Below are positions 1-9,168 of a stretch of 64,000 bases of DNA, piece by piece (position 1 is the first letter of the stretch; each line of letters starts with the position of its first letter). This DNA comes from Pseudomonadota bacterium (GTDB taxonomy: Bacteria; Pseudomonadota; Gammaproteobacteria; Burkholderiales; Burkholderiaceae_C). Where the stretch lies: the NCBI GenBank assembly GCA_021848345.1, contig JAJZUV010000014.1, positions 22,660 through 86,659 of the forward strand, written 5' to 3'. Under the pieces are notes generated by a model that made no database searches, was not told the DNA's origin, and saw nothing but the letters and a program-made list of their open reading frames with translations. Made by a program: the position numbers and the translations under genes.

Positions 1-2715
1 TTCCTCGGCCCACGCCTGGGCGTCCAGGGTGCGCACCTGCTCGGCCCCGGCGGCGCCGCGCAGCTTGGCCAGCAGTTGCTCGGCCGGCCACGGCGCGTCG
101 CGGTCCAGCACCGCGTGGGCGGTGGGCGCCGCGTGTTCGTTGACCAGCATGCGCGTGCGCCCGTGGCGCACCGTCTGCAGCGCCTCGGCGCTGGCCGCGG
201 TGACCATGTCGCAGGCCAGCACGGCGTCGGCCTGCTGGGCGTCGATGCGCACCTGGTGCAGCCGGTCGGCGCGGTCGGCCAGGCGCACGAAGGACAGCAC
301 CGCGCCGCCCTTTTGGGCGAAGCCCATGAAATCCAGCACGCTGGCGTGGTAGTCCTGCAGATGCGCGGCCATCGCCACCAGCGCGCCCACGGTGACCACG
401 CCGGTGCCGCCCACCCCGGTGACCAGCAGGTCGTAGGGAGCGTCCCACAGATGCGGGGCCGGCTGGGGCAGGGCCGCGGCGCGCGCCAGCAGTTGCTCGG
501 CGGCATGCGCCTGCAGTCCCAGGCGGCGCTTGAGCACCGCGCCCTCGATACTGACGAAACTCGGGCAGAAGCCCTTGGCGCAGGAATAGTCCTTGTTGCA
601 GGCCGTCTGGTCGATGCGCCGCTTGCGTCCCAGCGCGGTCTCCAGGGGTTGCACGGCCACGCAATTGCTCTGCACCGAGCAGTCGCCGCAGCCTTCGCAC
701 ACCAGGTCGTTGATGAACAGGCGACGCGTGCGCTCGGGCGCCAGCCCCTTCTTGCGCCGGCGCCGCAGCTCGGCCGCGCAGGTCTGCTCGAAGATCAGCA
801 CGGTGACGCCGTCCATCTCGCGCAGTTCGCGCTGCACGGCGTCGAGCTCGTCGCGGTGGTGAAAGCGCGTGCCCGGCGGGAAGCGGTCCTGCATGGCGCG
901 GAACGCGGCCACGTTCTCCGACACCACCGCCACGCAGCGCACGCCCTCGCTTTCCACCTGGCGCGCGATGGCGTCGACGCTGATCTTGCCGTCCACCGGC
1001 TGGCCGCCGGTCATCGCCACCGCGTCGTTGAACAGGATCTTGTAGGTCATGCGGGCGCCGGCCGCCACCGCCTGGCGGATCGCCAGGTAGCCCGAGTGGT
1101 AGTAGGTGCCGTCGCCGAGGTTCTGGAACACGTGGGGCGCGCGGGTGAACATGGAGTGCGACACCCAGTCCACGCCCTCGCCGCCCATCTGGATCAGGCC
1201 CTCGGTGTCGCGGTTCATCCAGCTGGCCATGAAGTGGCAGCCGATGCCGGCGCGCGCGCTCGAACCCTCGGGCACGTGCGTGGAGGTGTTGTGCGGGCAG
1301 CCGGCGCAGAAATAGGGAATGCGCCGCAGCGCGTCCACCGGGCTGGTCGGAAGCTGCGGTGGAAGGAAGTCGCGCACGTGGCGCCGGTGGTCGTTGAAGG
1401 TGGCCTGGTCGGGGAAGTGGCGCACCAGCCAGTCGGCCAGCAGCTCGATCAGGCGCGAGGGGCGCAGCTCGCCGGTGCCAGCCACCAGCGGGCGACCGTC
1501 GCGGTCGTGCTTGCCGACGATCGCCGGGCGCAGCTCGGGCGGCTGGTTGTACAGCAGCTCGCGCAACTGGTTCTCCACCACCGGTGCCTTCTCCTCGACC
1601 ACCAGCAGTTCGTCCAGGCCGCGCGCGAATTCCAGCGCGCGCGTCGACTCCAGCGGGAAGGACAGCCCGACCTTGTACAGGCGCACCCCGGCCGCGGCCA
1701 GCATGTCCGGCGTGATCTCCAGGCGCCGCAGCGCCTCCATCAGGTCCAGGTGGGCCTTGCCGCAGGTGACGATGCCCACGCGCGCGTGCTCGCTGCGGAT
1801 GAGCTCGCGGTCGATGCTGTTGACCCGCGCGAAGGCGCGCGCCGCCTCCAGCTTGTCGGCCAGGCGGGTCTCGATGCGCAGCGAGGGCAGGTCGGGCCAG
1901 CGGTAATGCAGCCCGTCGGCCGGCGCCTGGTGCCCGGTGGCGGCGGCCACGCCGGCCGCGTCCAGCCAGGCCACGCGGCGGGCCCGCAGCAGGTCCAGGT
2001 CGACGCTGGCGCGGCTTTCCACCACCTCGGACAGCGCGGTCATGCCCACCCAGGCGCCGCAGTAGCGCGACAGCGCCCATCCGTACAGGCCGAATTCCAG
2101 GTATTCCGCCACGCTGGCGGGGGACACCACCGGCATGCCCATGCCCTGCAGCACCAGGTCGCTCTGGTGGGGGAAGGAGGAGGACACGCATCCATGGTCG
2201 TCGCCGGCCACCACCAGCACCCCGCCGTGCGGCGAGGAGCCGTAGGCGTTGCCGTGGCGCAGCGCATCGCCGGCGCGGTCCACGCCCGGGCCCTTGCCGT
2301 ACCACATGGAGAACACCCCGGCGGCGGTGCGCTCGGGGTCGGTCTCCACGCGCTGGGTGCCCAGCACCTGGGTGGCCGCGAGTTCCTCGTTGACCCCGGG
2401 CACGAAGCGCACCCCGGCGGCGTCCAGTTCGGCCTTGGCGCGCCACAGTTCCTGGTCCACCATGCCCAGCGGGGAGCCGCGGTAGCCGCTGACGAAGCCG
2501 CGCGTGTCCAGGCCCTGCTCGGCATCGCTGGCGCGCTGCATCAGCAGCAGGCGCACCAGCGCCTGGGTGCCGGTGAGCAGCACGCGCCCGCGCGGGGCCA
2601 GCAGCGCGTCGCGCAACTGGTAGTCGCGGCGCAGCGGCGTGGCGTCGGACGGGACGGGGCCGGACTCGGCGGTGGCGGAATCGGCGGTGGGGGAAGCGGG
2701 GAGGACGTTGGACAT
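1..2715 (-). CDS. Indolepyruvate:ferredoxin oxidoreductase, fused IorA-IorB type, 3' end cut by window
   Basis: Cytoplasmic thiamine-diphosphate iron-sulfur enzyme that oxidatively decarboxylates aryl-pyruvates to aryl-acetyl-CoA with ferredoxin as acceptor. The visible 905 residues show an IorA-like N-terminal half and a TPP-binding region near residues 430-640 (CAGCPHNTS, GIGCHF). A Cys-rich ferredoxin-like segment follows near 660-715 (CEGCGDC, then spaced Cys), and a gamma-type domain begins near 760 (GVGGTGVVTVG). Fused homologues are usually around 1,150 residues or more, so the C-terminus lies outside the window. The ATG at 2715 is chosen; the preceding residues up to the Lrp gene show no domain. 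It is divergent from the Lrp regulator at 2824, a common arrangement for aromatic amino acid breakdown in Burkholderiales. Actual substrates (indolepyruvate, phenylpyruvate or another 2-oxoacid) cannot be read from sequence. Confidence 0.9.
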   Translation of the reverse strand, partial: MSNVLPASPTADSATAESGPVPSDATPLRRDYQLRDALLAPRGRVLLTGTQALVRLLLMQRASDAEQGLDTRGFVSGYRGSPLGMVDQELWRAKAELDAAGVRFVPGVNEELAATQVLGTQRVETDPERTAAGVFSMWYGKGPGVDRAGDALRHGNAYGSSPHGGVLVVAGDDHGCVSSSFPHQSDLVLQGMGMPVVSPASVAEYLEFGLYGWALSRYCGAWVGMTALSEVVESRASVDLDLLRARRVAWLDAAGVAAATGHQAPADGLHYRWPDLPSLRIETRLADKLEAARAFARVNSIDRELIRSEHARVGIVTCGKAHLDLMEALRRLEITPDMLAAAGVRLYKVGLSFPLESTRALEFARGLDELLVVEEKAPVVENQLRELLYNQPPELRPAIVGKHDRDGRPLVAGTGELRPSRLIELLADWLVRHFPDQATFNDHRRHVRDFLPPQLPTSPVDALRRIPYFCAGCPHNTSTHVPEGSSARAGIGCHFMASWMNRDTEGLIQMGGEGVDWVSHSMFTRAPHVFQNLGDGTYYHSGYLAIRQAVAAGARMTYKILFNDAVAMTGGQPVDGKISVDAIARQVESEGVRCVAVVSENVAAFRAMQDRFPPGTRFHHRDELDAVQRELREMDGVTVLIFEQTCAAELRRRRKKGLAPERTRRLFINDLVCEGCGDCSVQSNCVAVQPLETALGRKRRIDQTACNKDYSCAKGFCPSFVSIEGAVLKRRLGLQAHAAEQLLARAAALPQPAPHLWDAPYDLLVTGVGGTGVVTVGALVAMAAHLQDYHASVLDFMGFAQKGGAVLSFVRLADRADRLHQVRIDAQQADAVLACDMVTAASAEALQTVRHGRTRMLVNEHAAPTAHAVLDRDAPWPAEQLLAKLRGAAGAEQVRTLDAQAWAEE

Positions 2716-2823
2716 GGCGGTCTCGACGATGGCACAGGAACCATAGTCCCCCGTCTGAGAAAAAACCTTTCCGAATTCCACGGATCCGGCGCAAAATCGG
2801 GATGAAATTTCTGAAGGATGGGT
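2716..2823. promoter_or_regulatory. Divergent promoter region, ior / lrp
   Basis: This 108-bp gap separates the divergent oxidoreductase and Lrp genes, so it must carry both promoters. It is AT-richer than its surroundings in the middle (A and T runs near 2758-2770 and 2793-2810), as expected for an Lrp-family binding region. No single clear -35/-10 pair stands out. The Lrp ribosome binding site is GAAGG at 2813-2817. Confidence 0.4.
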
Positions 2824-3300
2824 ATGGGCGAGCAAATGATTCTCGACGCCTACAGTCTGCGCATTCTCGAGGAGCTGCAACGGGATTCGCGCCAGACCGT
2901 GCAGCAGCTGGCGGACAAGGTCGGCCTGTCGAGCACGCCGTGCTGGCGCCGCGTGAAGGAGCTGGAGGCCAGCGGCGTGGTGCGCGGCTACACGGCGCTG
3001 GTCGACCGCGCCAAGGTCGGCCTGCACCTGCTGGTGGTGGCCGAGATCAACCTCAGCCGGCACAGCGAGAGCATCGTGGAGGACTTCGAGCGCGAGGTGC
3101 TGGCGCAGCCGCAGATCGTGCGCTGTCTGTCGACCACGGGCCAGGCCGACTACCTGCTGACCATCGCGCTGCCCGACATCGAGAGCTACGAGCGCTTCCA
3201 GCACCAGGTGCTGTTCCGGTTGCCCGGAGTCACGCACGTGCGCTCGAGCATCGTGCTCAAGGAGGTCAAGGCCGAGGTGCGCCTGCCGCTGACGCGCTGA
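2824..3300 (+). CDS. Lrp/AsnC family transcriptional regulator
   Basis: DNA-binding regulator that responds to an amino acid or related effector, probably controlling the divergent oxidoreductase and itself. The 158 residues begin with an AsnC-type winged helix (about residues 5-60, with SSTPCWRRVKELE as recognition region). An effector-binding RAM domain fills about 70-150 (STTGQADYLL, then YERFQHQVLF). An ATG at 2818 is in frame, but GAAGG at 2813-2817 sits only one base from it and 6 bases from the ATG at 2824, so 2824 is preferred. The gene ends 15 bp before the convergent GGDEF/EAL gene, with a short GCCGG/CCGGC dyad in the gap. Length and domain order are normal for the family. Confidence 0.9.
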   Translation: MGEQMILDAYSLRILEELQRDSRQTVQQLADKVGLSSTPCWRRVKELEASGVVRGYTALVDRAKVGLHLLVVAEINLSRHSESIVEDFEREVLAQPQIVRCLSTTGQADYLLTIALPDIESYERFQHQVLFRLPGVTHVRSSIVLKEVKAEVRLPLTR

Positions 3301-3315
3301 GCCGGAACCGGCCCG

Positions 3316-6300
3316 TCAGTCGGCCTGCAGCGTCGACGAGCGCATGAACTCCTCGATCGGCACCGGGCGCCCGAGCAGGTACCCCTGGTACAGGTCGCAG
3401 CCGTGGCCGCGCAGGAATCCCAGCTGCGCGGCGTTCTCGACGCCCTCGGCCACGACCTCCAGGCCCAGGCCCTTGGCCATCGCGATGATGGTCTGCGCCA
3501 CCAGCGCGTCGCTGCGACTGTCGGGAAGGTTCTGCACGAAGGCCTTGTCGATCTTCAGCTGGTCCAGCGGCAGCCGGGTGAGGTAGGACAGCGAGGAACT
3601 GCCGGTGCCGAAGTCGTCCAGCGCGATGCGCAGCCCGTGGCTTCTGAGCAGGCCGAGCTTGTGCACGGCGTCGTCCAGGTCGTCCATCAGGGTGCTTTCG
3701 GTCAGTTCCAGCTTGAGGCGCCGGGCATCGATGCCGGCCGCGGCCACCGCGTCGAGCACCTCGGCGACGAAGTCCTCGCGCCGGAACTGCAGCGGACTGA
3801 CGTTCACCGACAGCGAGATCTCGCGGGTGGCGGCTTCGCGCGACCATGCCGAGATCTGCGCGCAGGCCATGCGCAGCACCTCGCGGCCCAGCGCGTCGAT
3901 CAGGCCCGTCTGCTCCGCCACGCCGATGAAGCTGCCGGGCTGCAGCAGGCCGCGCGTGGGGTGCTGCCAGCGCACCAGGGCCTCCGCCGCGCGCACGTCG
4001 CCGTCGCCGTCGAGCTGGGGTTGCAGGTGCAGCAGCAGCTGCCCCTGGGGGATGGCCGTGCGCAGGTCCTCCACCAGCCGGCTGCGCGCGTCGAGTTCGG
4101 CCTGCATCGAGGGCTCGAACACGCGGGTGATGTTGCGGCCGGCCTCCTGCGCCCGGTACATCGCCGCCTCGGCCTGGGCGAGCAGGGCGTCGCTGTCGAG
4201 CCGGGCGCCGGTCTCGGGGCCGAACAGGGTCAGTCCGATGCTCAGGCCCACCCCCGGGATGCGCTTGTCGGGCCACTCGAAGGGGGCCGCGGCGGATTCG
4301 CGCAATTGCGCCGCGGCGGCGCCGGCGCGGTGGGTGGCATGCATCCACTCGCCGCCGACCCCCTCCATGAGCACGACGAACTTGTCTCCGGTGAAGCGGC
4401 CCAGCGCATCGCCGGGACGCAGGGCCAGGCGCAGGCGCCGGGCCAGTTCCACCAGCACCAGATCGCCGTGGTGATGTCCGTGGGCCGCGTTGAGCAGGCC
4501 GAAATGGTCCACGTCGAGCATCAACAGCGCGCCAAGCTCGCCGCTCTTGCGCGCCTGGGCCAGCGCGGCCTGCACCAGCTCGCGCAGGTACTGGCGGTTG
4601 GGCAGGTCGGTCAGCGCGTCGTGGCGCGCCAGGCGTTCGGCCCTGCGCTTGGCCTCGCGCTCCTCGGTGATGTCGGTCAGCGTGCCCACGTAGTGCAGCA
4701 CGGTGCCGGCGTCGTCGCGCACGGCGGAAATCGCCACCCGCGCCAGGAAAGCCTCGCCGTCCTTGCGCCGGCTCCACATCTCGCCGCTCCAGTAGCCGTT
4801 GCGCACCAGGCCGCGCAGGGGCCCGGGGCCCGCGCCGGCGCGCCGATGTTCCGAACGCAGCATTGCCGGGTGGCGGCCGATGGCTTCGGAGGCGCTCCAG
4901 CCGGTGATGCGCGAGAAGGCCGAGTTGACGCGCTGGATGCTGCCCTGCGCGTCGGTGACCACGATGCCTTCCTGGGACTCGAAGGCGGCCGCGGCGATGC
5001 GCAGTTCGCGCTCGGCCTGGCGACGGCTGCTGATGTCCTGCGAGTACACGACCCGGTAGCGCACGCGCCCTTCGTCGTCATGCACCAGGGTCATGTCCAG
5101 GCTCACCGGGAAGCGCTGGCCGGCGCGCGTGAGGTGCTCGGACTCGAACACGCAATGGCCCTGCCGGGCCGCCAGCTCCAGCATCTCGTGCGCCTGCGCG
5201 AGGCGATCGGCCGGGTACAGCTGCTCCAGCTGCATGCCCAGGAGCTCGTTCACCGCGTAGCCGCGCTGCCGGGCGTAGGCGCGGTTGGCCGCCACGATCA
5301 GGTTGGTGTGCACGTCCGACACCGCCACGCCGAAGCCGGCGTGCTCGAAGGTGTGCGCCCACAGGCGGCGCTCGTTCTCGGTGCGCTGGCGCTCGCTGAT
5401 GTCCAGCGAGTACACGATGCGTCGCTCCGCGCGGCCGTCGTCGTCGAACACCACGGTGACGTCGAGCAGCACCGGCAGGCGCGAGCCGTCCTTGCGCAGC
5501 GCCACCGATTCGTAGACCATGTGCGGCTGCGTGTCGCCGCGCGCGCGGTTGGCCAGGTAGCGCGGCAGAATGTCCGCCGGGATGACACTGGTGACCGGCT
5601 GGCCGATGAGTTCCTCGCGGGCGTAGCCGCGCTGCTGCGCGAAGGTGGGGTTGACGTCCAGGTAGCGGTTGCTGCGGGCGTCCGAGATGGACAGCCCGAA
5701 ACCGGCGTTGCGGAAGGCCTCGGCCCACAGCCGGATGGTGCTCTCCATGCGCCTGCGCTCGGAGATCTCGCGGGCCACGCCGAGCACCCCCAGGTAGCCG
5801 CCGCCGGGCGCCGGCACGGGAAGCTTGATCACCTCCAGCGCGAAGTCCCCTCCGTCCGGGTTGGGAAGCTGGGCCTCGCTGCGGACTTCGCGCCCCGAGC
5901 GCAGCGCCTCGCGGTCGCCGGCCACGCTGCGGGCGGCGATCTCGGCGGGACGGAAGTCGGCGTCGCGCCGACCCAGCACCTCCTCCCGGGTCTTGCCGAT
6001 GTAGCGCAGCGCCTGATCGTTGCAGTGCAGGTACACCCCGTCCAGGTCCTTCAGCCACATGCCGTCGGGAGTGGCTTCGAGCAGGTTGTGCAGACGCGCG
6101 CGCTCCAGGTCCAGCAGCTGCAACTGACGGCTGATCTCGGCGGTCTTCGCGCGCACCGCCGCGCGCAGCCCGCGCACCCACAGCGCGACCAGCGCGCCCA
6201 GCGCCAGCAGCGCCGCGACTCCGGCGTAGGCCCAGGGCGCGTAGCTGGTGAAATCCAGCGGCTTGCGCAGCCATCGATCGGAAAGCGCCGCGCGTTCCTG

Positions 6301-7005
6301 CGGAGTGATCCTTGCCATGCCGTCGGCGACGGTGCGCAGCATGGCGGCATTGCCCTTGCGCACGGCCCAGCGGAACTGGTCGGTGTAGAGGGTGAAGGCC
6401 CGGGTGAAGCGCAGCTGGTTGCGGTAGAGATACAGGTAGTAGTCCGCCGGATCGTCGTCCATGCAGAACATCTTCACTTCCCCGGCGCGGGCCGCGCTCA
6501 GCAGCGACGCATAGTTCGGGAACAGACGCAGCGAGGCCACGCCGAGGTCGCGCAGATGCGACACGCAGGCGTCGCCCCGCTCGACGCCGACCTCGAAGCC
6601 GCGCAGCGTCCGCGACGAATCGATGCCGTGGATGCCACGTTCCACGTAGATGCTCACCGGCAGCGTCGCGTAGGGAGCCGAGAAGTCGTAATACGGCTCG
6701 CGCTGCGGCGTGCGGAAGATCATGTCGATCACGTCGGCGCGCCCGGCGAGCAGGTCGCGCTGCGCGTCGTCCCAATGCTCGGCGGTGAAACGCACGGGAA
6801 TGCCCGTCTTGCGCTGCCAGAGCTTCCACACGTCGACTTCGTAGCCGCGCAGCCGGCCGTCGGTGCCGCGGAACACGAAGGGCGGGTAGTTGTCGTCGGT
6901 GACCACACGGATGAGCCGCGGCGCCGGCGCAGCGCGCGCCAGCGCGCCCGCGGCAAGCGCCGGGACGAGGGCGAACTGCAGCAAGAACCTGGGGATTCGG
7001 CGCAT
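3316..7005 (-). CDS. Membrane sensor with periplasmic SBP_bac_3 domain, PAS repeats, degenerate GGDEF and intact EAL
   Basis: Predicted cyclic-di-GMP phosphodiesterase that senses a small ligand in the periplasm. Of 1,229 residues, 1-27 look like a signal peptide and about 30-245 form an amino-acid-type solute-binding domain (VVTDDNYPPFVF). One transmembrane helix lies near 258-280. Three or four PAS modules follow to about residue 800, then a GGDEF domain and a C-terminal EAL domain. The GGDEF signature has become TGDKF near residue 872, so cyclase activity is unlikely. The EAL domain keeps EALVRW (near 1008), SVNVSP, ELTES, ALDDFGTG, LKIDKAF, VAEGVEN and YQGYLLGRP, the set expected for hydrolysis. 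The ATG at 7005 is chosen over the TTG at 7041 because it starts directly with a signal peptide. The input signal is unknown. Confidence 0.9.
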   Translation of the reverse strand: MRRIPRFLLQFALVPALAAGALARAAPAPRLIRVVTDDNYPPFVFRGTDGRLRGYEVDVWKLWQRKTGIPVRFTAEHWDDAQRDLLAGRADVIDMIFRTPQREPYYDFSAPYATLPVSIYVERGIHGIDSSRTLRGFEVGVERGDACVSHLRDLGVASLRLFPNYASLLSAARAGEVKMFCMDDDPADYYLYLYRNQLRFTRAFTLYTDQFRWAVRKGNAAMLRTVADGMARITPQERAALSDRWLRKPLDFTSYAPWAYAGVAALLALGALVALWVRGLRAAVRAKTAEISRQLQLLDLERARLHNLLEATPDGMWLKDLDGVYLHCNDQALRYIGKTREEVLGRRDADFRPAEIAARSVAGDREALRSGREVRSEAQLPNPDGGDFALEVIKLPVPAPGGGYLGVLGVAREISERRRMESTIRLWAEAFRNAGFGLSISDARSNRYLDVNPTFAQQRGYAREELIGQPVTSVIPADILPRYLANRARGDTQPHMVYESVALRKDGSRLPVLLDVTVVFDDDGRAERRIVYSLDISERQRTENERRLWAHTFEHAGFGVAVSDVHTNLIVAANRAYARQRGYAVNELLGMQLEQLYPADRLAQAHEMLELAARQGHCVFESEHLTRAGQRFPVSLDMTLVHDDEGRVRYRVVYSQDISSRRQAERELRIAAAAFESQEGIVVTDAQGSIQRVNSAFSRITGWSASEAIGRHPAMLRSEHRRAGAGPGPLRGLVRNGYWSGEMWSRRKDGEAFLARVAISAVRDDAGTVLHYVGTLTDITEEREAKRRAERLARHDALTDLPNRQYLRELVQAALAQARKSGELGALLMLDVDHFGLLNAAHGHHHGDLVLVELARRLRLALRPGDALGRFTGDKFVVLMEGVGGEWMHATHRAGAAAAQLRESAAAPFEWPDKRIPGVGLSIGLTLFGPETGARLDSDALLAQAEAAMYRAQEAGRNITRVFEPSMQAELDARSRLVEDLRTAIPQGQLLLHLQPQLDGDGDVRAAEALVRWQHPTRGLLQPGSFIGVAEQTGLIDALGREVLRMACAQISAWSREAATREISLSVNVSPLQFRREDFVAEVLDAVAAAGIDARRLKLELTESTLMDDLDDAVHKLGLLRSHGLRIALDDFGTGSSSLSYLTRLPLDQLKIDKAFVQNLPDSRSDALVAQTIIAMAKGLGLEVVAEGVENAAQLGFLRGHGCDLYQGYLLGRPVPIEEFMRSSTLQAD

Positions 7006-7364
7006 GGGCGTACTCGGCGAAGCTCGCGCTGCAGGCTGCAATGGGACCGCCCCGTGCCGACGCCGGGCCCGGGTGCCCCGCGGGAGCTCCCATGGCGGGT
7101 TGCCTTCCGGCGTCGACCGGATGCTCCCAGCCTACCCGCAGGAGCGATTTCACGCAAAAATTCGGACCAGAGCGGGGCTCGAACCCGTCATCTCCGCCAC
7201 GCCGGAGCACCCGTGCGACACGCATCGGCGCCGCCCTTCGCCCTGCCTGCGTGCGTATTCCATGGTGCGGGACAAGGCGCGCCAAGATCGCCGCAGGGAT
7301 TTGCGCGCCGTCACCGCGCGCGCGCGTCCACTCGCTTAAGCTTGCGCAGGCCCTGTCGCAGACA
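7006..7364. other. Intergenic region between the EAL gene and cydD
   Basis: This 359-bp gap separates divergent genes and should hold promoters for both. No strong -35/-10 pair or ribosome site was found. CTTAAGCTT at about 7337-7345 is the only AT-rich spot close to cydD. A hairpin (CTCCG at 7192-7196, CGGAG at 7203-7207) lies next to a T-arm-like sequence on the minus strand at 7172-7188, but it does not fold into a tRNA. No small gene is supported here. Confidence 0.5.
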
Positions 7365-9164
7365 ATGTCGTCACCCGCCAGTCCCCCTTCCCAGTCGTCC
7401 GAGCCGCCCCACGCGGCGGGCATGCCGTCGCCGTCGCGCGACCCGCGCGCGCTCGCCTGGCTGAACGGTTTCGTGCCGCGCATTCGCGGCGCCCTGCGTC
7501 AGGCGGTTGCGCTGGGCACGGCCTCGGGCGTGCTGGTGGTGGCGCAGGCCTGGATGCTCGCGCAACTCGTCGCCCCGGCGGTGCTGCACCATGCCGGGCT
7601 GCGCCAGGCCTGGCCGTGGCTGCCGGCGCTGGTCGCGGTGTACCTGTTGCGTTTCGCGCTGGTGCGCGGCTCCGAGCGGGTGGCCTTCCGCGCGGGCGCG
7701 GCGTTGCGCCAGCAATTGCGCGGCGAGCTGCTCGCGCACGTGCAGCGCCTGGGCCCGCTGTGGCTGCGGGGCCGGCAGCGCGGCGACCTGGTCAACAGCC
7801 TGGTCAACGGCATCGAGGCGCTGGAAGCCTATTTCGCGCGCTACCTGCCCACCGCGCGGGTGACGGCGCTGGTGCCGGCGGCGATCCTGCTGGCGGTGTT
7901 CCCGGTGGACTGGATCAGCGGGCTGATCCTGCTGTTCACCGCGCCGCTGATTCCCCTGTTCATGTGGCTGATCGGGCGCGGCGCGGAGGACATGAACCAG
8001 CAGCAATGGCTGCGCCTGGCGCGGCTTTCGGCGCGTTTCCTCGACACCCTGCAGGGCCTGACCACGCTGCGCCTGCTCGGCGCCAGCCGGCGCGAGGCGG
8101 CGGTGGTGGAGCAGGTGTCCGAGGAGTACCGCGCGGCCACCATGCGGGTGCTGCGCGTGGCCTTCCTGTCCTCGGTGGTGCTGGAATTCCTGTCCACCGT
8201 GAGCATCGCCATGGTGGCGGTGCTGATCGGCTTTCGCCTGATGTGGGGCCAGATGCATTTCCTGCAGGGCTTTTTCGTCTTGTTGCTGGCCCCCGAGTAC
8301 TACGCGCCCTTGCGTGGGCTGGGCGGCGTGTATCACCTGCGCATGGACGCCATCGGCGCCGCGCAGCGCATGCAGCCGGTGTTCGAACTGCAGCCGCAGG
8401 CCGCGGTCGACGGCGCGTCACAGCCCCCTGCCGTCGCACCCGCGCTGCGATTCGACGACCTGCACTTCGCCTACGAGCCCGGGCGCGAGGCGCTGCGTGG
8501 CTGCAGTTTCGAGGCGCCCGCCGGACGCGTGACCGCGGTGGTGGGCGAGAGCGGCGCCGGCAAGTCCACGCTGCTGGCGCTGCTGCTCGGCCTGGCGCAG
8601 GCGCAGCGCGGGTGCATCGAGGTCGACGGCGTGGCGCTGGAATCCCTCGAGCGGCAGGCCTGGCTGCGCACGCTCGCGCTGGTGCCGCAGCGCGCCCACG
8701 TGTTCGCCGCCAGCATCGCCGACAACCTGCGTCTGGCGCGACCGGACGCCGACACGCAGATGCTGCGCGCGGCGGCGCGCGCGGCCGGTGCCGAGGATTT
8801 CATCGACGCCTTGCCGCAGGGCTTCGAGACCTTGCTGGGCGAGCGTGGCGCGGGACTGTCCGGCGGCCAGGTGCAACGCCTGGCGCTGGCCCGCGCCTTG
8901 CTCCGCGACGCGCCGCTGCTGTTGCTGGACGAGCCCACCGCCAGCCTGGACGCCGATTCCCAGCAGCAGGTGCTCGACGCGCTGCGCGGCGCGGTGCGCG
9001 GACGCACGGTGCTGATGGTGACCCACCGGCTGCGCACGCTGGAACTGGCCGACCGCGTGGTGGTGCTGGAGTCCGGCCGCGTGGTCGAACAAGGTACGCC
9101 GCAGCAACTCGCGGCGGCCGGCGGGGCCTTCGCGCGTCTGCTGCGCGCCCAGGAAGGAGGGTAG
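7365..9164 (+). CDS. cydD: Thiol reductant ABC exporter subunit CydD
   Basis: Half of the heterodimeric CydDC exporter that moves glutathione/cysteine to the periplasm and is needed to assemble cytochrome bd. The 599 residues hold an N-terminal six-helix ABC transmembrane domain (about 40-330) and an ATPase domain (about 360-590). The ATPase shows Walker A GESGAGKST, signature LSGGQ, Walker B LLLLDEP, and a switch His in VTHRL. The ATG at 7365 lacks a strong ribosome site; an ATG about 57 bp downstream is an alternative. It is followed after 4 bp by cydC, and both face the cydABX genes whose product they help mature. Family assignment is firm; the transported thiol is inferred from E. coli. 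Confidence 0.92.
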   Translation: MSSPASPPSQSSEPPHAAGMPSPSRDPRALAWLNGFVPRIRGALRQAVALGTASGVLVVAQAWMLAQLVAPAVLHHAGLRQAWPWLPALVAVYLLRFALVRGSERVAFRAGAALRQQLRGELLAHVQRLGPLWLRGRQRGDLVNSLVNGIEALEAYFARYLPTARVTALVPAAILLAVFPVDWISGLILLFTAPLIPLFMWLIGRGAEDMNQQQWLRLARLSARFLDTLQGLTTLRLLGASRREAAVVEQVSEEYRAATMRVLRVAFLSSVVLEFLSTVSIAMVAVLIGFRLMWGQMHFLQGFFVLLLAPEYYAPLRGLGGVYHLRMDAIGAAQRMQPVFELQPQAAVDGASQPPAVAPALRFDDLHFAYEPGREALRGCSFEAPAGRVTAVVGESGAGKSTLLALLLGLAQAQRGCIEVDGVALESLERQAWLRTLALVPQRAHVFAASIADNLRLARPDADTQMLRAAARAAGAEDFIDALPQGFETLLGERGAGLSGGQVQRLALARALLRDAPLLLLDEPTASLDADSQQQVLDALRGAVRGRTVLMVTHRLRTLELADRVVVLESGRVVEQGTPQQLAAAGGAFARLLRAQEGG

Positions 9165-9168
9165 GCGC

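Noticed and set aside
7160..7260. Minus-strand tRNA-like segment with a GGGTTCGAGCCC T-arm and a neighbouring hairpin
   Set aside because: The T stem has a mismatch, no matching acceptor strand or 7-base anticodon loop can be drawn, and no CCA-like end follows. At best a chance match or an old tRNA remnant.
3403..7464. Very long + strand open frame antisense to the EAL gene, and similar long antisense frames elsewhere (for example opposite 1-2715, 12427-14283, 24955-27633)
   Set aside because: High GC content leaves few stop codons in antisense frames. Their products are low-complexity Ala/Arg/Gly/His-rich with no domain, while the opposite strand encodes clear families.
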